In this document: piece after piece, positions 47,551 to 55,790 of the stretch | How the letters are laid out: the number at the start of each line of letters is the position of its first letter | Position numbering within the stretch: position 1 is the stretch's first letter | Assembly (NCBI GenBank): GCA_910587785.1 | Contig: CAJUOA010000006.1 | Coordinates: 1-64,000 of the forward strand | Direction of reading: 5' to 3' | DNA length: 64,000 nucleotides | Source: an uncultured Oscillospiraceae bacterium | GTDB lineage: Bacteria > Bacillota > Clostridia > Oscillospirales > Oscillospiraceae | The notes under the pieces: model-generated | What the model was told of the DNA's origin: nothing | Seen by the model: only the letters and a program-made list of their open reading frames with translations | Databases searched by the model: none | Program-made: the position numbers and the translations under genes

Positions 47551-47638
47551 TGGCGGAGAGAGTGGGATTCGAACCCACGGATGCTCACGCATCGCCGGTT
47601 TTCAAGACCGGTTCCTTAAACCGCTCGGACATCTCTCC
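47551..47638 (-). tRNA. tRNA-Ser (anticodon UGA)
   Basis: 88 bases including encoded CCA. Acceptor GGAGAGA pairs with TCTCTCC; anticodon loop CTTGAAA gives UGA; long variable arm; T-arm GGTTCGAATCC. First gene of a two-tRNA serine operon. Confidence 0.95.
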
Positions 47639-47662
47639 TCATCGGCTTGAGGCACGTGTTGT

Positions 47663-47691
47663 ATGATACCACAGAGACGCAGGTTTGTCAA
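47663..47691 (-). promoter_or_regulatory. Promoter of the tRNA-Ser operon
   Basis: Minus strand TTGACA (47691-47686), 17-base spacer, TATCAT (47668-47663), 25 bases before the first tRNA. Confidence 0.82.
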
Positions 47692-48037
47692 CAGGAAATT
47701 TTCGATAGTTGAACAGAATGGAAACGTCCCAAAGCAGGCGCATTATTTCATTTACAGCCGCAAAGGAATGACGGCAAGTCAGGTTTTGAAGGCAAAGCGC
47801 AGCCGTTGGGGAATTGAAAATCAGCTGCACTGGGTACTGGATATGCAGTTCCTTGAGGCTGAGAGCAGGGCCGGAGCGGGCAATTCCGCCAAACACCGAA
47901 ACGTCATCCGGCACTGGGCCTATGATCTCCTGAAATCCAAAACCTCTGTGCGCGGCAGCTCTCTCAATCAGCGGTTCAAAGGTTTGCTCAATAAATCTGT
48001 CTTGGACAAAATCGTCCGCTCCGCTTTCTGCTCATGA
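47692..48037 (+). pseudogene. ISAs1-family transposase remnant (C-terminal part)
   Basis: Only the C-terminal ~110 codons of an ISAs1-type DDE transposase remain: HYFIYSRKGMTASQVLKA, RSRWGIENQLHWVLDMQF (the conserved W-x-I/V-E-N-x-L-H-W-V-L-D motif with the catalytic Glu), NSAKHRNVIRHWAYDLLK. The catalytic aspartates are missing. The left edge abuts the tRNA promoter. Open frame to TGA at 48035-48037 but no start or ribosome site, so it is an inactive relic. Confidence 0.85.
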
Positions 48038-48147
48038 TTTATTTCCTCATTCAATTACCCTGCTATCCGGCAAAAACCCCCTTGTTTTCTCCAACATTTT
48101 CCGATATAATGGAAAAATCAAGAAAAAGAAGAATGGGAGGTCCCCCT

Positions 48148-48849
48148 ATGGATAACAAACGAGGCGCCTGCCTGGTCTGCGGCAAGCCCCTGCAATATTT
48201 TGAGACCGAGCGGGAGCTGACCTGCGCACTCTGTGGCAAGACCTTCTCCAGCAGCGCGAGCTGTATGGACGGCCACTACGTCTGCGACGAATGCCACGCC
48301 CGGCAGGGGGTGGAGGTGATATTGGAGCACTGCAAAAAGAGCGCCTCCAGAGACCCTGTCGCCCTGGCCCGGGAGATCATGGCCGACCCCTACATCTACA
48401 TGCACGGCAACGAGCACCACATCCTGGTGGGCGCGGTGCTCCTGACCGCCTACCGCAACGCCGGAGGGGACATCGACCTGGACGCCGCCTTGGAGGAGAT
48501 GCGCGCCAGGGGGTCAAAGTACCCCGGCGGGTCCTGCGGCTTCTGGGGGTGCTGCGGCGCGGCGGTCAGCGCGGGGATGTTCTGGAGCATCGCCACCGGC
48601 ACCACTCCCCTCTCCGGCAAGAGCTGGGGCCTGGGCAACCGCCTCACCGCCGCCGCCCTGGACGCCATAGGCGAGACCGGCGGGCCCCGGTGCTGTAAGC
48701 GCAACTCCTACACCGCCATCCGAACGGCGGCGGCGTTCGTGAAGGAGCACCTGGGGGCGGCCATGGAGCTGCCGGAGACCATCGCCTGCACCCACTATGA
48801 GGAGAACCAGCAGTGCCTGCGGCGGCACTGCCCCTACTACCCGGGCTGA
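48148..48849 (+). CDS. DUF5714 domain protein with N-terminal zinc knuckles
   Basis: 233 residues. Two CxxC pairs open the protein (CLVCGKPL with CALCGKTF, then CDECHARQG), giving a treble-clef-type zinc site. The DUF5714 domain follows with MHGNEHHILVGAVLLTAYRN, YPGGSCGFWGCCGAAVSAG, CCKRNSYTAIRTAAAFV and a Cys-rich end. Cysteines and histidines suggest metal binding; the biochemical function is unknown. The start is ATG at 48148 after GGAGG. It lies 30 bases before prmA and is likely co-transcribed. Confidence 0.82.
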   Translation: MDNKRGACLVCGKPLQYFETERELTCALCGKTFSSSASCMDGHYVCDECHARQGVEVILEHCKKSASRDPVALAREIMADPYIYMHGNEHHILVGAVLLTAYRNAGGDIDLDAALEEMRARGSKYPGGSCGFWGCCGAAVSAGMFWSIATGTTPLSGKSWGLGNRLTAAALDAIGETGGPRCCKRNSYTAIRTAAAFVKEHLGAAMELPETIACTHYEENQQCLRRHCPYYPG

Positions 48850-48879
48850 CCCGGAAATTTTACATCGGAGGAACCTGCC

Positions 48880-49833
48880 ATGAAATGGCTTGCCCTGCAT
48901 ATCGACACCTCCCCCGCCGGCCTGGAGCCGGTGGAGGCCGCTCTGAGCGCCTTGGGCATCGACGGCCTGGTCATCGAGGACGAGGAGGACTTCCGCCGCT
49001 TCCTGGAGCAGAACCGGCAGTACTGGGACTACGTGGACGAGGAGCTGGACCGCTCCATGTCCGGCAAGTGCCGGGTCACCTTCTACGTGGAGGAGAGCGC
49101 CGAGGGCTACGGTCAGGCAGCGGCGGTGCGCATCGCCCTGGCGGCGCTGAAGAAGGACCACCCGGAGTACGCCCCCCTCCTCATGACCATGGACGGCGTG
49201 GAGGACGCGGACTGGGAGAACAACTGGAAGGTCTTCTACAAGCCCATGGAGATCGGGGAGCGCCTGATGGTGGTCCCGGAGTGGGAGGAGGCCAAGAGCG
49301 GGGGCCGGGTGACGGTGCGCCTCAACCCCGGCCTCACCTTCGGCACCGGGAGCCACGCCACCACGCGGCTCTGCCTCACGGCCCTGGAAAAATGCGTGCG
49401 GCCCGGTATGCGGATGCTGGACCTGGGGTGCGGGAGCGGGATATTATCCATCGCCTCCCTGCTCCTGGGCGCGGAGACCGCCTTCGGCTGCGACATCGAC
49501 GAGAAGGCGGTGGACACCGCCTACACCAACGCCGCCCTCAACGGCATCCATCCGGACCGGTACACCGTCCGGTGCGGGGACGTGCTCAGCGATACCCGCC
49601 TGCAAAAGGAGATGGGCGCGGGCTACGACGTGGTGGCGGCGAATATCGTCGCCGACGTCATCATCGCCCTCACCCCAGCGGTGCGGCCCCTCATGAAGGA
49701 GGACGGCCGCTTCCTCTGCTCGGGCATCATCGAGGGCCGGGAGGAGGAGGTCCGTGCCGCCCTGGAGAAAAACGGCTTCCAGGTCCTGGAGACCGGGCAG
49801 TCCGAGGGCTGGTTCAGCTATCTCTGCAAATGA
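48880..49833 (+). CDS. prmA: Ribosomal protein L11 methyltransferase
   Basis: 317 residues; trimethylates lysines and the N-terminus of ribosomal protein L11 using S-adenosylmethionine. The N-terminal substrate domain runs to ~125; the class I methyltransferase has NPGLTFGTGSHATTRLCL, SAM-binding motif I MLDLGCGSGILSIA (about 170-183), acidic motif II GCDIDEKAVDTA, and motif IV AANIVADVI (NIVADVI). Length is normal for the family. The start ATG at 48880 has CGGAGGAA upstream. Confidence 0.96.
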   Translation: MKWLALHIDTSPAGLEPVEAALSALGIDGLVIEDEEDFRRFLEQNRQYWDYVDEELDRSMSGKCRVTFYVEESAEGYGQAAAVRIALAALKKDHPEYAPLLMTMDGVEDADWENNWKVFYKPMEIGERLMVVPEWEEAKSGGRVTVRLNPGLTFGTGSHATTRLCLTALEKCVRPGMRMLDLGCGSGILSIASLLLGAETAFGCDIDEKAVDTAYTNAALNGIHPDRYTVRCGDVLSDTRLQKEMGAGYDVVAANIVADVIIALTPAVRPLMKEDGRFLCSGIIEGREEEVRAALEKNGFQVLETGQSEGWFSYLCK

Positions 49834-49852
49834 TACGAAAGGGGGCGGCGGA

Positions 49853-50380
49853 ATGGAGACCTACCGGCGGGATTTCACCATCGGCGAGAGGGAGACCCAG
49901 CGCTTCTACCGGATGCTGACCCTGCGGAAATGGAGCAGGGGCATTTTGGGCTTCGGCGCGGCGGGGGCCCTGGCGGTGTGGATGTACCTCAGCCGCGTCA
50001 GCCTGTCCGCCGGGATGCAGGCTGCCGCCGTTTTGGGCGGATTTTTGGCGGGGGCGGCGCTGTCCACGGCGTGCGTCCTGACCGCCGCGTGGTTCCAGGT
50101 CCACGGACAGCTCCGGCGGTCCGGGCGGACCAGCTATGTCCAGGAGACAGAGATCAGCGGCCTGGGCATCCGGGTCACGGTGGGGCAGGACAGGGCGAAG
50201 CTGGACTTTGACCGCCTCCAGGAGGTCCGGGAGACCCGGGGGGCCTTCTACCTCTTCCTGGCCCCGGGGCAGGCGTGGATTCTGCCGAAGGCCCAGATGA
50301 CGGATGTGTCCGGCGAGTGCGCCGCCCTGCGGGAGATTTTCCGCACAGTGGTGCCAAGCAGGCGGCTGAAGCTGCGCTGA
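49853..50380 (+). CDS. YcxB-like membrane protein
   Basis: 175 residues. A cytosolic N-terminus (METYRRDFTIGERETQRFYRM), two adjacent membrane helices (about 29-48 and 54-75), and a C-terminal YcxB-like domain (SYVQETEISGLGIRVTVGQDRAKLDFDRLQEVRET, FYLFLAPGQAWILPK). YcxB-like proteins are widespread in Firmicutes with unknown function. The start is ATG at 49853, after AAGGGGG, 20 bases past prmA, so probably in the same operon. Confidence 0.8.
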   Translation: METYRRDFTIGERETQRFYRMLTLRKWSRGILGFGAAGALAVWMYLSRVSLSAGMQAAAVLGGFLAGAALSTACVLTAAWFQVHGQLRRSGRTSYVQETEISGLGIRVTVGQDRAKLDFDRLQEVRETRGAFYLFLAPGQAWILPKAQMTDVSGECAALREIFRTVVPSRRLKLR

Positions 50381-50527
50381 AGCCCGCAGAGGCGCGCTCC
50401 AAAGTAAAACGGCACACGCCCCCTCTCCGGGCTGGCGTGGGCCTTTTCCTGCGTTCTGCCGTCACCGTGCGGAGAAGCCGGAATCGCGCAGACCGAAGAG
50501 CGAAGATAAAAAGTTTTTCTTTTTTTG

Positions 50528-50563
50528 CTTCTTTTTTTCTTTATACATAAAGAAAAAAAGAAG
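50528..50563. repeat. Perfect 16-base-pair pyrimidine/purine inverted repeat before mfd
   Basis: CTTCTTTTTTTCTTTA, loop TACA, TAAAGAAAAAAAGAAG. It ends 15 bases before the mfd start codon, just in front of the ribosome site. Nearly pure T/C and A/G arms. It may act as a terminator for the upstream operon or as a leader structure. Confidence 0.6.
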
Positions 50564-50578
50564 GAAAGGAGTTCCAGT

Positions 50579-53500
50579 ATGAAGCAGTTATTGAACACCC
50601 TCCTGGGTATCCCGGAGGTCAAGAGCCTGGTGGAGGCGGTGGAGCGGGGGGAGTGCCCCGCGGCAGTGACGGGCCTGGGGAGCGTCCACCGCGCCCAGGT
50701 GGGGGCGGCGCTGGCGGAGGGGACGGGGCGTCCCCTGGTGATGGTCTGCGACCACGAGGGGGACGCGGTGCGCCTGGCGGAGGACCTGGAGACCCTGCTG
50801 GGGGTGAGCCCCCTGCGGCTCTTTGCCCGGGAGCTCTTCGTGCGGGCGGGGACGGTCATCTCCCGGCAGTGGGAGCTGGGCCGGATCGGGACCCTCTGCC
50901 GGCTGGGGCAGGAGAAGGGGCCCCTGGTGCTGGTGTGTACGGCGGAGGGCCTCCTGCAAAAGACCAGCCCCGCGGATGCCCTCCAGGGGGCGGCTGTTAC
51001 GCTGAAAATGGGGGAGCGGTGCGACCTCGCGGACCTGTCCCGCCGCCTCACCGCCGCCGGGTACACCCGGGCGGACCAGGTAGAGGGCGTGGGGCAGTTC
51101 GCCCTGCGGGGGGGCATCCTGGACGTGTTCTCCCCCCTCATGGAGGAGCCGGTGCGGTGCGAGTTCTTCGACGATGAGATCGACTCCCTGGGCTCCTTCG
51201 ACACCGCCACCCAGCGCCGGACGAAAAACCTGGACAGCGCCCTCCTCCTGCCCGCGGCGGAGCTTCTGCCGGAGGCGGGACTGGCGTCCTGCTTCGACTG
51301 CCTGCCGCCGGACGCACTTCTCTGCCTGAGCGAGACGGGGCGGGTGGCCGAGCGGGTGAAAAACGTCCTCTGGCAGGCCAAGGAGGATACGGAATCCCTC
51401 CTGGCGGCGGGGGAGAAGGACGGGGACCTGACGCGCCTGCTCCTCTCTCAGAGCGAGTGGCTGGAGGCCCTGGAGCGTTTCCCGGTGTGCATGATGGAGG
51501 CCCTGCCCACCTCCCGGTATCCCCTGCCGCCCAAGACGCTCCTGGCGGTGAACGCCAAACAGCTGAGCGCCTACGGGGGGAGCATTGATGCCGCCGCCGG
51601 AGACCTGGAGCACTACCGGGAGGCTGATTTTGCCGTGCTGCTTCTCTGCGGAAGCGAGGGCCGGTGCCGGAACATGCAGAGGATGCTGCAAGGCCGGGAC
51701 CTGCCGGCGTCCCTGGACTTCGACGGCCGGGCCATGCCCGCCCCGGGGGAGATCCGTATCACCGTGGGGGCCCTCTCCGCCGGTGCGGAGTACCCTCAGC
51801 TGAACTTGGCGGTGCTCACCGAGGGACAGCTCACCGCCGCCACCGCCGGACGCCGGACGCCCGCCAAGTCCGGCCGGCAGGACAACCGGCAAAAGCTCCT
51901 CAGCTACGCCGACCTGACCCCCGGGGACCTGGTGGTCCACGTCCACCACGGCATCGGCCGCTTTGAGGGCATCCGGAAGATGCCCGTGGACGGGGTGGAG
52001 AAGGACTATATCAAGATCGCCTATGCCGGAGGAGACAGCCTCTACGTCCCCGCCACGGCCCTGGACCTGGTGAGCAAGTACATCGGCGGCGGCGGGGCCA
52101 CCGATGAGGAGGGCCGTCCCGCCGCGCGGCTGAACAAGCTGGGCGGCACCGACTGGACCAAGCAGAAGACCCGGGCCAAGGCCGCGGCCAAGGACCTGGC
52201 CAAGGGCCTCATCGCCCTGTACGCCGAGCGGCAGCGCCGCCCCGGCTTTGCCTTCTCCCCGGACTCCCCCTGGCAGGAGGAGTTTGAGGAGTCCTTCGAC
52301 TACGCGGAGACCAACGACCAGCTCCGGTGTATCGCGGATATCAAAAAGGATATGGAAAAACCGGTCCCCATGGACCGGCTGCTCTGCGGCGACGTGGGCT
52401 ACGGGAAGACGGAGGTGGCCCTGCGGGCGGTGATGAAATGCGTGCTGGACGGGAAGCAGGCGGCCATCCTGGTGCCCACCACCGTCCTGGCCCAGCAGCA
52501 TTTCACCACGGCGGTGAACCGCTTCCGCTCCTTCCCGGTGGAGATCCGGGTCCTCAGCCGCTTCCAGACCCCCGGGCAGGCCCGGCAGATCCTCTACGAC
52601 CTCCAGGCCGGGAAGATCGACCTCCTCATCGGCACCCACAAGCTGCTGCAAAAGGACATCCGCTTCAAGGACCTGGGCCTTCTGGTGGTGGACGAGGAGC
52701 AGCGCTTCGGCGTGACCCACAAGGAGAAGCTCAAGGAGATGAGCCGTCAGGTGGACGTGCTCACCCTCTCCGCCACCCCCATCCCCAGGACGCTGAACAT
52801 GGCCCTCTCCGGCATCCGGGATATGTCTACCCTGGAGGAGCCCCCTCACAACCGCCAGCCCGTGCAGACCTATGTGGTGGAGCACAACTGGGAGATGCTG
52901 GCCGACGCCATGCGCCGGGAGATCGACCGGGGCGGGCAGGTCTACTACCTCCACAACCGGGTGGAGACCATCGACCTAACCGCCGCCCGTATCCAGAAGC
53001 TGGTGGGCGGGGGCGTCAACGTGGTGGTGGGCCACGGAAAGATGGAGGAGAAACAGCTTTCCTCCGTCATGCAGCAGATGGTGGAGGGCACCGCCCAGGT
53101 GCTGGTGTGCACCACCATCATCGAGACAGGCATCGACATCGCCAACGTCAACACCCTCATCATCGAGGACGCGGACCGCTTCGGCCTCAGCCAGCTCCAC
53201 CAGCTCCGGGGCCGCATCGGCCGCAGCGCCCGCCGGGCCTACGCCTATATGACCTACCGGCAGGGGAAGGTCCTCAGCGAGGTGGCAAGCAAGCGGCTGA
53301 CCGCTATCCGGGAGTACGTGGAGTTCGGCTCCGGGTTCAAGATCGCCATGCGGGACCTGGAGATCCGCGGCGCGGGGAACCTGCTGGGGCCCGAGCAGTC
53401 GGGGTATATGATGACCGTGGGGTACGATATGTACCTCCAGCTCCTGGAGGACGCGGTGCTGGAGGAGCGGGGGGAGAAAAAGAAGGTCACCACCGAGTGC

Positions 53501-53956
53501 TCCGCCGACCTCACCATCTCCGCCAACATCCCCGAGCGCTATGTCCCCTCCAGCCAGCAGCGCATGGACCTCTACCGCCGCATCGCCGCCATCCGCACGG
53601 ACGCCGACGCATCCGACCTCCTCGACGAGCTCATGGACCGCTACGGGGAGCCGCCCAAGAGCGTCTACGCCCTCCTGGACGTGGCCATGCTCCGGGCCGC
53701 CGCCGCCAAGGCGGGGGTCAGCGACATCTCCCAGCGGGGCGACAAATTGAAGCTCACCATCGCCGACTTCGACCCCGAGGCGGTGGTCTCCGTGTGCTCC
53801 GGGCCCAAGTACCGCCAGCGGCTGATTCTCGCCGCCGGGGACGTGCCCGCGCTTACGCTGACCCTCCGGGGCAAGGCACCCGTGCTGGAGGAGGCCCTCG
53901 ATCTGGTGGAGGACCTGCGCTTGGCGCGGGAGGGGAAGCCTACCCAGGTTTCGTAA
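50579..53956 (+). CDS. mfd: Transcription-repair coupling factor Mfd
   Basis: 1125 residues. Removes RNA polymerase stalled at lesions and recruits the UvrA repair machinery. Domain order: UvrB-like D1-D2 (residues 1-~300, RGGILDVFSP), the RNA polymerase-interaction domain (near 450-520; GDLVVHVHHGIGRFEGI, YAGGDSLYVPA), SF2 translocase with Walker A GDVGYGKTEVALRA, DEEQRFG (motif II), TLSATPIPRTLNMAL (motif III), TTIIETGIDIANVNTLI and QLRGRIGRS (motifs V-VI), and the TRCF C-terminal UvrA-masking domain. Normal length. The start ATG at 50579 follows AAAGGA. Confidence 0.97.
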   Translation: MKQLLNTLLGIPEVKSLVEAVERGECPAAVTGLGSVHRAQVGAALAEGTGRPLVMVCDHEGDAVRLAEDLETLLGVSPLRLFARELFVRAGTVISRQWELGRIGTLCRLGQEKGPLVLVCTAEGLLQKTSPADALQGAAVTLKMGERCDLADLSRRLTAAGYTRADQVEGVGQFALRGGILDVFSPLMEEPVRCEFFDDEIDSLGSFDTATQRRTKNLDSALLLPAAELLPEAGLASCFDCLPPDALLCLSETGRVAERVKNVLWQAKEDTESLLAAGEKDGDLTRLLLSQSEWLEALERFPVCMMEALPTSRYPLPPKTLLAVNAKQLSAYGGSIDAAAGDLEHYREADFAVLLLCGSEGRCRNMQRMLQGRDLPASLDFDGRAMPAPGEIRITVGALSAGAEYPQLNLAVLTEGQLTAATAGRRTPAKSGRQDNRQKLLSYADLTPGDLVVHVHHGIGRFEGIRKMPVDGVEKDYIKIAYAGGDSLYVPATALDLVSKYIGGGGATDEEGRPAARLNKLGGTDWTKQKTRAKAAAKDLAKGLIALYAERQRRPGFAFSPDSPWQEEFEESFDYAETNDQLRCIADIKKDMEKPVPMDRLLCGDVGYGKTEVALRAVMKCVLDGKQAAILVPTTVLAQQHFTTAVNRFRSFPVEIRVLSRFQTPGQARQILYDLQAGKIDLLIGTHKLLQKDIRFKDLGLLVVDEEQRFGVTHKEKLKEMSRQVDVLTLSATPIPRTLNMALSGIRDMSTLEEPPHNRQPVQTYVVEHNWEMLADAMRREIDRGGQVYYLHNRVETIDLTAARIQKLVGGGVNVVVGHGKMEEKQLSSVMQQMVEGTAQVLVCTTIIETGIDIANVNTLIIEDADRFGLSQLHQLRGRIGRSARRAYAYMTYRQGKVLSEVASKRLTAIREYVEFGSGFKIAMRDLEIRGAGNLLGPEQSGYMMTVGYDMYLQLLEDAVLEERGEKKKVTTECSADLTISANIPERYVPSSQQRMDLYRRIAAIRTDADASDLLDELMDRYGEPPKSVYALLDVAMLRAAAAKAGVSDISQRGDKLKLTIADFDPEAVVSVCSGPKYRQRLILAAGDVPALTLTLRGKAPVLEEALDLVEDLRLAREGKPTQVS

Positions 53957-53961
53957 AGATG

Positions 53962-53997
53962 TTTTTGGGCCCCGATCTCTTGATCGGGGCCCAAAAA
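53962..53997. terminator. Bidirectional terminator between mfd and the DUF2812 gene
   Basis: Perfect 16-base-pair stem TTTTTGGGCCCCGATC / GATCGGGGCCCAAAAA with loop TCTT, flanked by T-runs in both directions; it ends both converging transcripts. Confidence 0.9.
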
Positions 53998-54009
53998 GGT
54001 TCCGTGTGT

Positions 54010-55380
54010 TCAGCTCCAGGCCAGCAGGCGGTCCGCCGCCAGCTGTACCTGCTCCTCCGTCAGCTCCCAGCCCGCCTGGATACAGATGATCCGGTCGCCG
54101 TAGTACAGCAGGAAGTCCTGCCAGCGGCCCCCTCGGATCATGGCCCGCTCCGCGCCGCAGCGGGGCACGGCGGGCTGGAAGGGGGTGGTGGAGTGGTACT
54201 CCGAAAGGGCGTCCCAGCAGAGGTCCCGCAGCCAGTCCCAGGGGATGATCGCCGTCTGATAGCTCCAAATGGGCAGGTCACTGCCGATCTCCAGGGCGTC
54301 CTGGTCGAATCTGCCGCAGGAGGCCAGGAGGGACCGGTCCACCTCCGCCTCGTAGGAGCAGTGGGCCTCCGCCGGGACGTCGAAGCCCAGGTCCTCCAGG
54401 GTGACGGGCAGGCCGTCCCGGTAGAGGTCCCGCGTGTAGCCGTAGCTGGTGGTGTAGACCTCGGCGGGCTCCCGGTGCATGGCCCCGGTGGACGCCAGGC
54501 GCATGGCCAGGGCGATGGCCCCCGCGGCGTAGAGCACCCCCAGGCCCACGCACAGGGCGATATACCCGCCCCGCACCACGCCCCGGGAGAGGCCCCGCTT
54601 CTTCAGCCACTTCAGCCCCAGCGGGATCGCCACGATCAGCAGCGCCGCCATGCCGAAGGAGTAGGCCATGACGATGGCCATGCCCGGCTTGAGGACCTCC
54701 GAAAGCGTCCCCGCGAGGCACAGGGCCAGAGCCCCGATCAGCACCCAGCCGCCCATGAGCCGGGCCTGGGTGTGGACCTTTTTACAGGCTCCACCCCGGG
54801 CTACCGACGCCTTGGAGCGGAAATACCAGATGAAGTAGTCCGCCAGGATGGCGACGAGGTACACCAGCAGGACTGCTAACAGCAGGTACAGCCCCAGCGT
54901 CATGTTGCTGCTGACTGCGGAGAGGGGGGCGTACCGGAAGCTGCTGGTGTGGCTCCAGGTAGTGACCCCCACGCTCACCAGCAGGAGGCAGTGGGCCAGC
55001 ACCAGCGTTTTGAGCATGGTCTTGTGGATGCTGCGGAGTTTCTCGCCCTCGTCGGTCTCAATGGGCACCGGGTCGGGGCGGGTACTGCGGAAGTACTGGA
55101 TGGGGCCGTAGGCGGAGACGAACTCCCAGCCCGCCGCCGCGCAGTAGTCGGCGTAGGTCTCCTGTCCCCCGGTGGGACTGCCGTCGAAGACGGAGGCATC
55201 GGGGAAGTAGGTGACGGCGTAGCGGACGCTGGAGGGTTCAGCCCGGCGGTAGGTGCGCCACATGCTGTCCACGCTCTCCAGAAGCCACCCCTTCGCGGCC
55301 ATTTTCTCCAGCCGCCGGGCCATGGCCTCGCTGTCGTTGGCCTGGTACCAGTTTAGTTCCCGTTTTTTCTCCTTGCTCAC
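54010..55380 (-). CDS. DUF2812 domain membrane protein
   Basis: 456 residues. N-terminal DUF2812 domain (residues 1-~120; NDSEAMARRLEKMAAKGWLLESV, AVTYFPDASVF, YADYCAAAGWEFV), then hydrophobic helices at about 140-160, 180-205, 225-245, 250-275 and 290-310, and a soluble C-terminal domain. DUF2812 proteins are regularly encoded after a PadR regulator, as here. The start is GTG at 55380, overlapping the PadR stop (GTGA). Function unknown; perhaps a membrane stress sensor or transport-associated protein under PadR control. Confidence 0.83.
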   Translation of the reverse strand: MSKEKKRELNWYQANDSEAMARRLEKMAAKGWLLESVDSMWRTYRRAEPSSVRYAVTYFPDASVFDGSPTGGQETYADYCAAAGWEFVSAYGPIQYFRSTRPDPVPIETDEGEKLRSIHKTMLKTLVLAHCLLLVSVGVTTWSHTSSFRYAPLSAVSSNMTLGLYLLLAVLLVYLVAILADYFIWYFRSKASVARGGACKKVHTQARLMGGWVLIGALALCLAGTLSEVLKPGMAIVMAYSFGMAALLIVAIPLGLKWLKKRGLSRGVVRGGYIALCVGLGVLYAAGAIALAMRLASTGAMHREPAEVYTTSYGYTRDLYRDGLPVTLEDLGFDVPAEAHCSYEAEVDRSLLASCGRFDQDALEIGSDLPIWSYQTAIIPWDWLRDLCWDALSEYHSTTPFQPAVPRCGAERAMIRGGRWQDFLLYYGDRIICIQAGWELTEEQVQLAADRLLAWS

Positions 55381-55697
55381 GCAAATTCCCCCTCTCCAAA
55401 TTTCCGGTAATCCTCCGTCTGCCGCTCCAGGCGGCGGACCTCCCCGGCCAAGCGCTCCCGGCCCTGGGGGGTGATGAGGTAGCTCCGCTTGCGGCCCTCC
55501 ACCTTGGTCTCCCGGATGAAGCCCTCGCTGAGGAAGCTCTCCAGGAGGCTGTAGAGGGTCCCGGGGCCGATGACCACCCGGCCGTTGGTCATGGTGGTCA
55601 CGCGCTCCATCACATCCGCCCCGCAGCACTCCCGCTGGAGGCAGAGGAGGATGTAAAACATCTGCTCTGTCAGGGTCTGGAATTTTTCCCTGGCCAT
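55377..55697 (-). CDS. PadR-family transcriptional regulator
   Basis: 106 residues: winged helix-turn-helix with FQTLTEQMFYILLCLQREC, GTLYSLLESFLSEGFIRETK (the PadR 'GTLYxxLxxLxxxGxI' signature) and the dimerisation helix RLAGEVRRLERQTEDYRK. It likely represses itself and the DUF2812 gene through the palindromic operator cluster at 55717-55767. The start ATG at 55697 has GGGAGGAGG upstream. Confidence 0.93.
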   Translation of the reverse strand: MAREKFQTLTEQMFYILLCLQRECCGADVMERVTTMTNGRVVIGPGTLYSLLESFLSEGFIRETKVEGRKRSYLITPQGRERLAGEVRRLERQTEDYRKFGEGEFA

Positions 55698-55716
55698 GAC
55701 TAGCCCTCCTCCCTAA

Positions 55717-55773
55717 AATATCGATGTTCGATATCGATATTCAGAGTATAACATCGAATATCGACATTGTCAA
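55717..55773 (-). promoter_or_regulatory. Promoter and PadR operator cluster
   Basis: Minus strand TTGACA (55773-55768), 17-base spacer, TATACT (55750-55745). A perfect 9-7-9 inverted repeat AATATCGAT...ATCGATATT (55717-55741) lies at and after the transcription start, and another TCGATATTCGA lies in the spacer. Clear autoregulation layout. Confidence 0.82.
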
Positions 55774-55790
55774 GAAAAAGTTTGGGGCGC

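Noticed and set aside
50588..52954. 788-codon minus-strand frame opposite mfd
   Set aside because: Gly/Leu/His-rich shadow frame of a well-conserved mfd gene in GC-rich DNA.
52327..54879. 850-codon plus-strand frame overlapping mfd
   Set aside because: Pro/Gly/Arg/His-rich composition typical of a +1 shadow; it runs through the mfd terminator without a gene signal.
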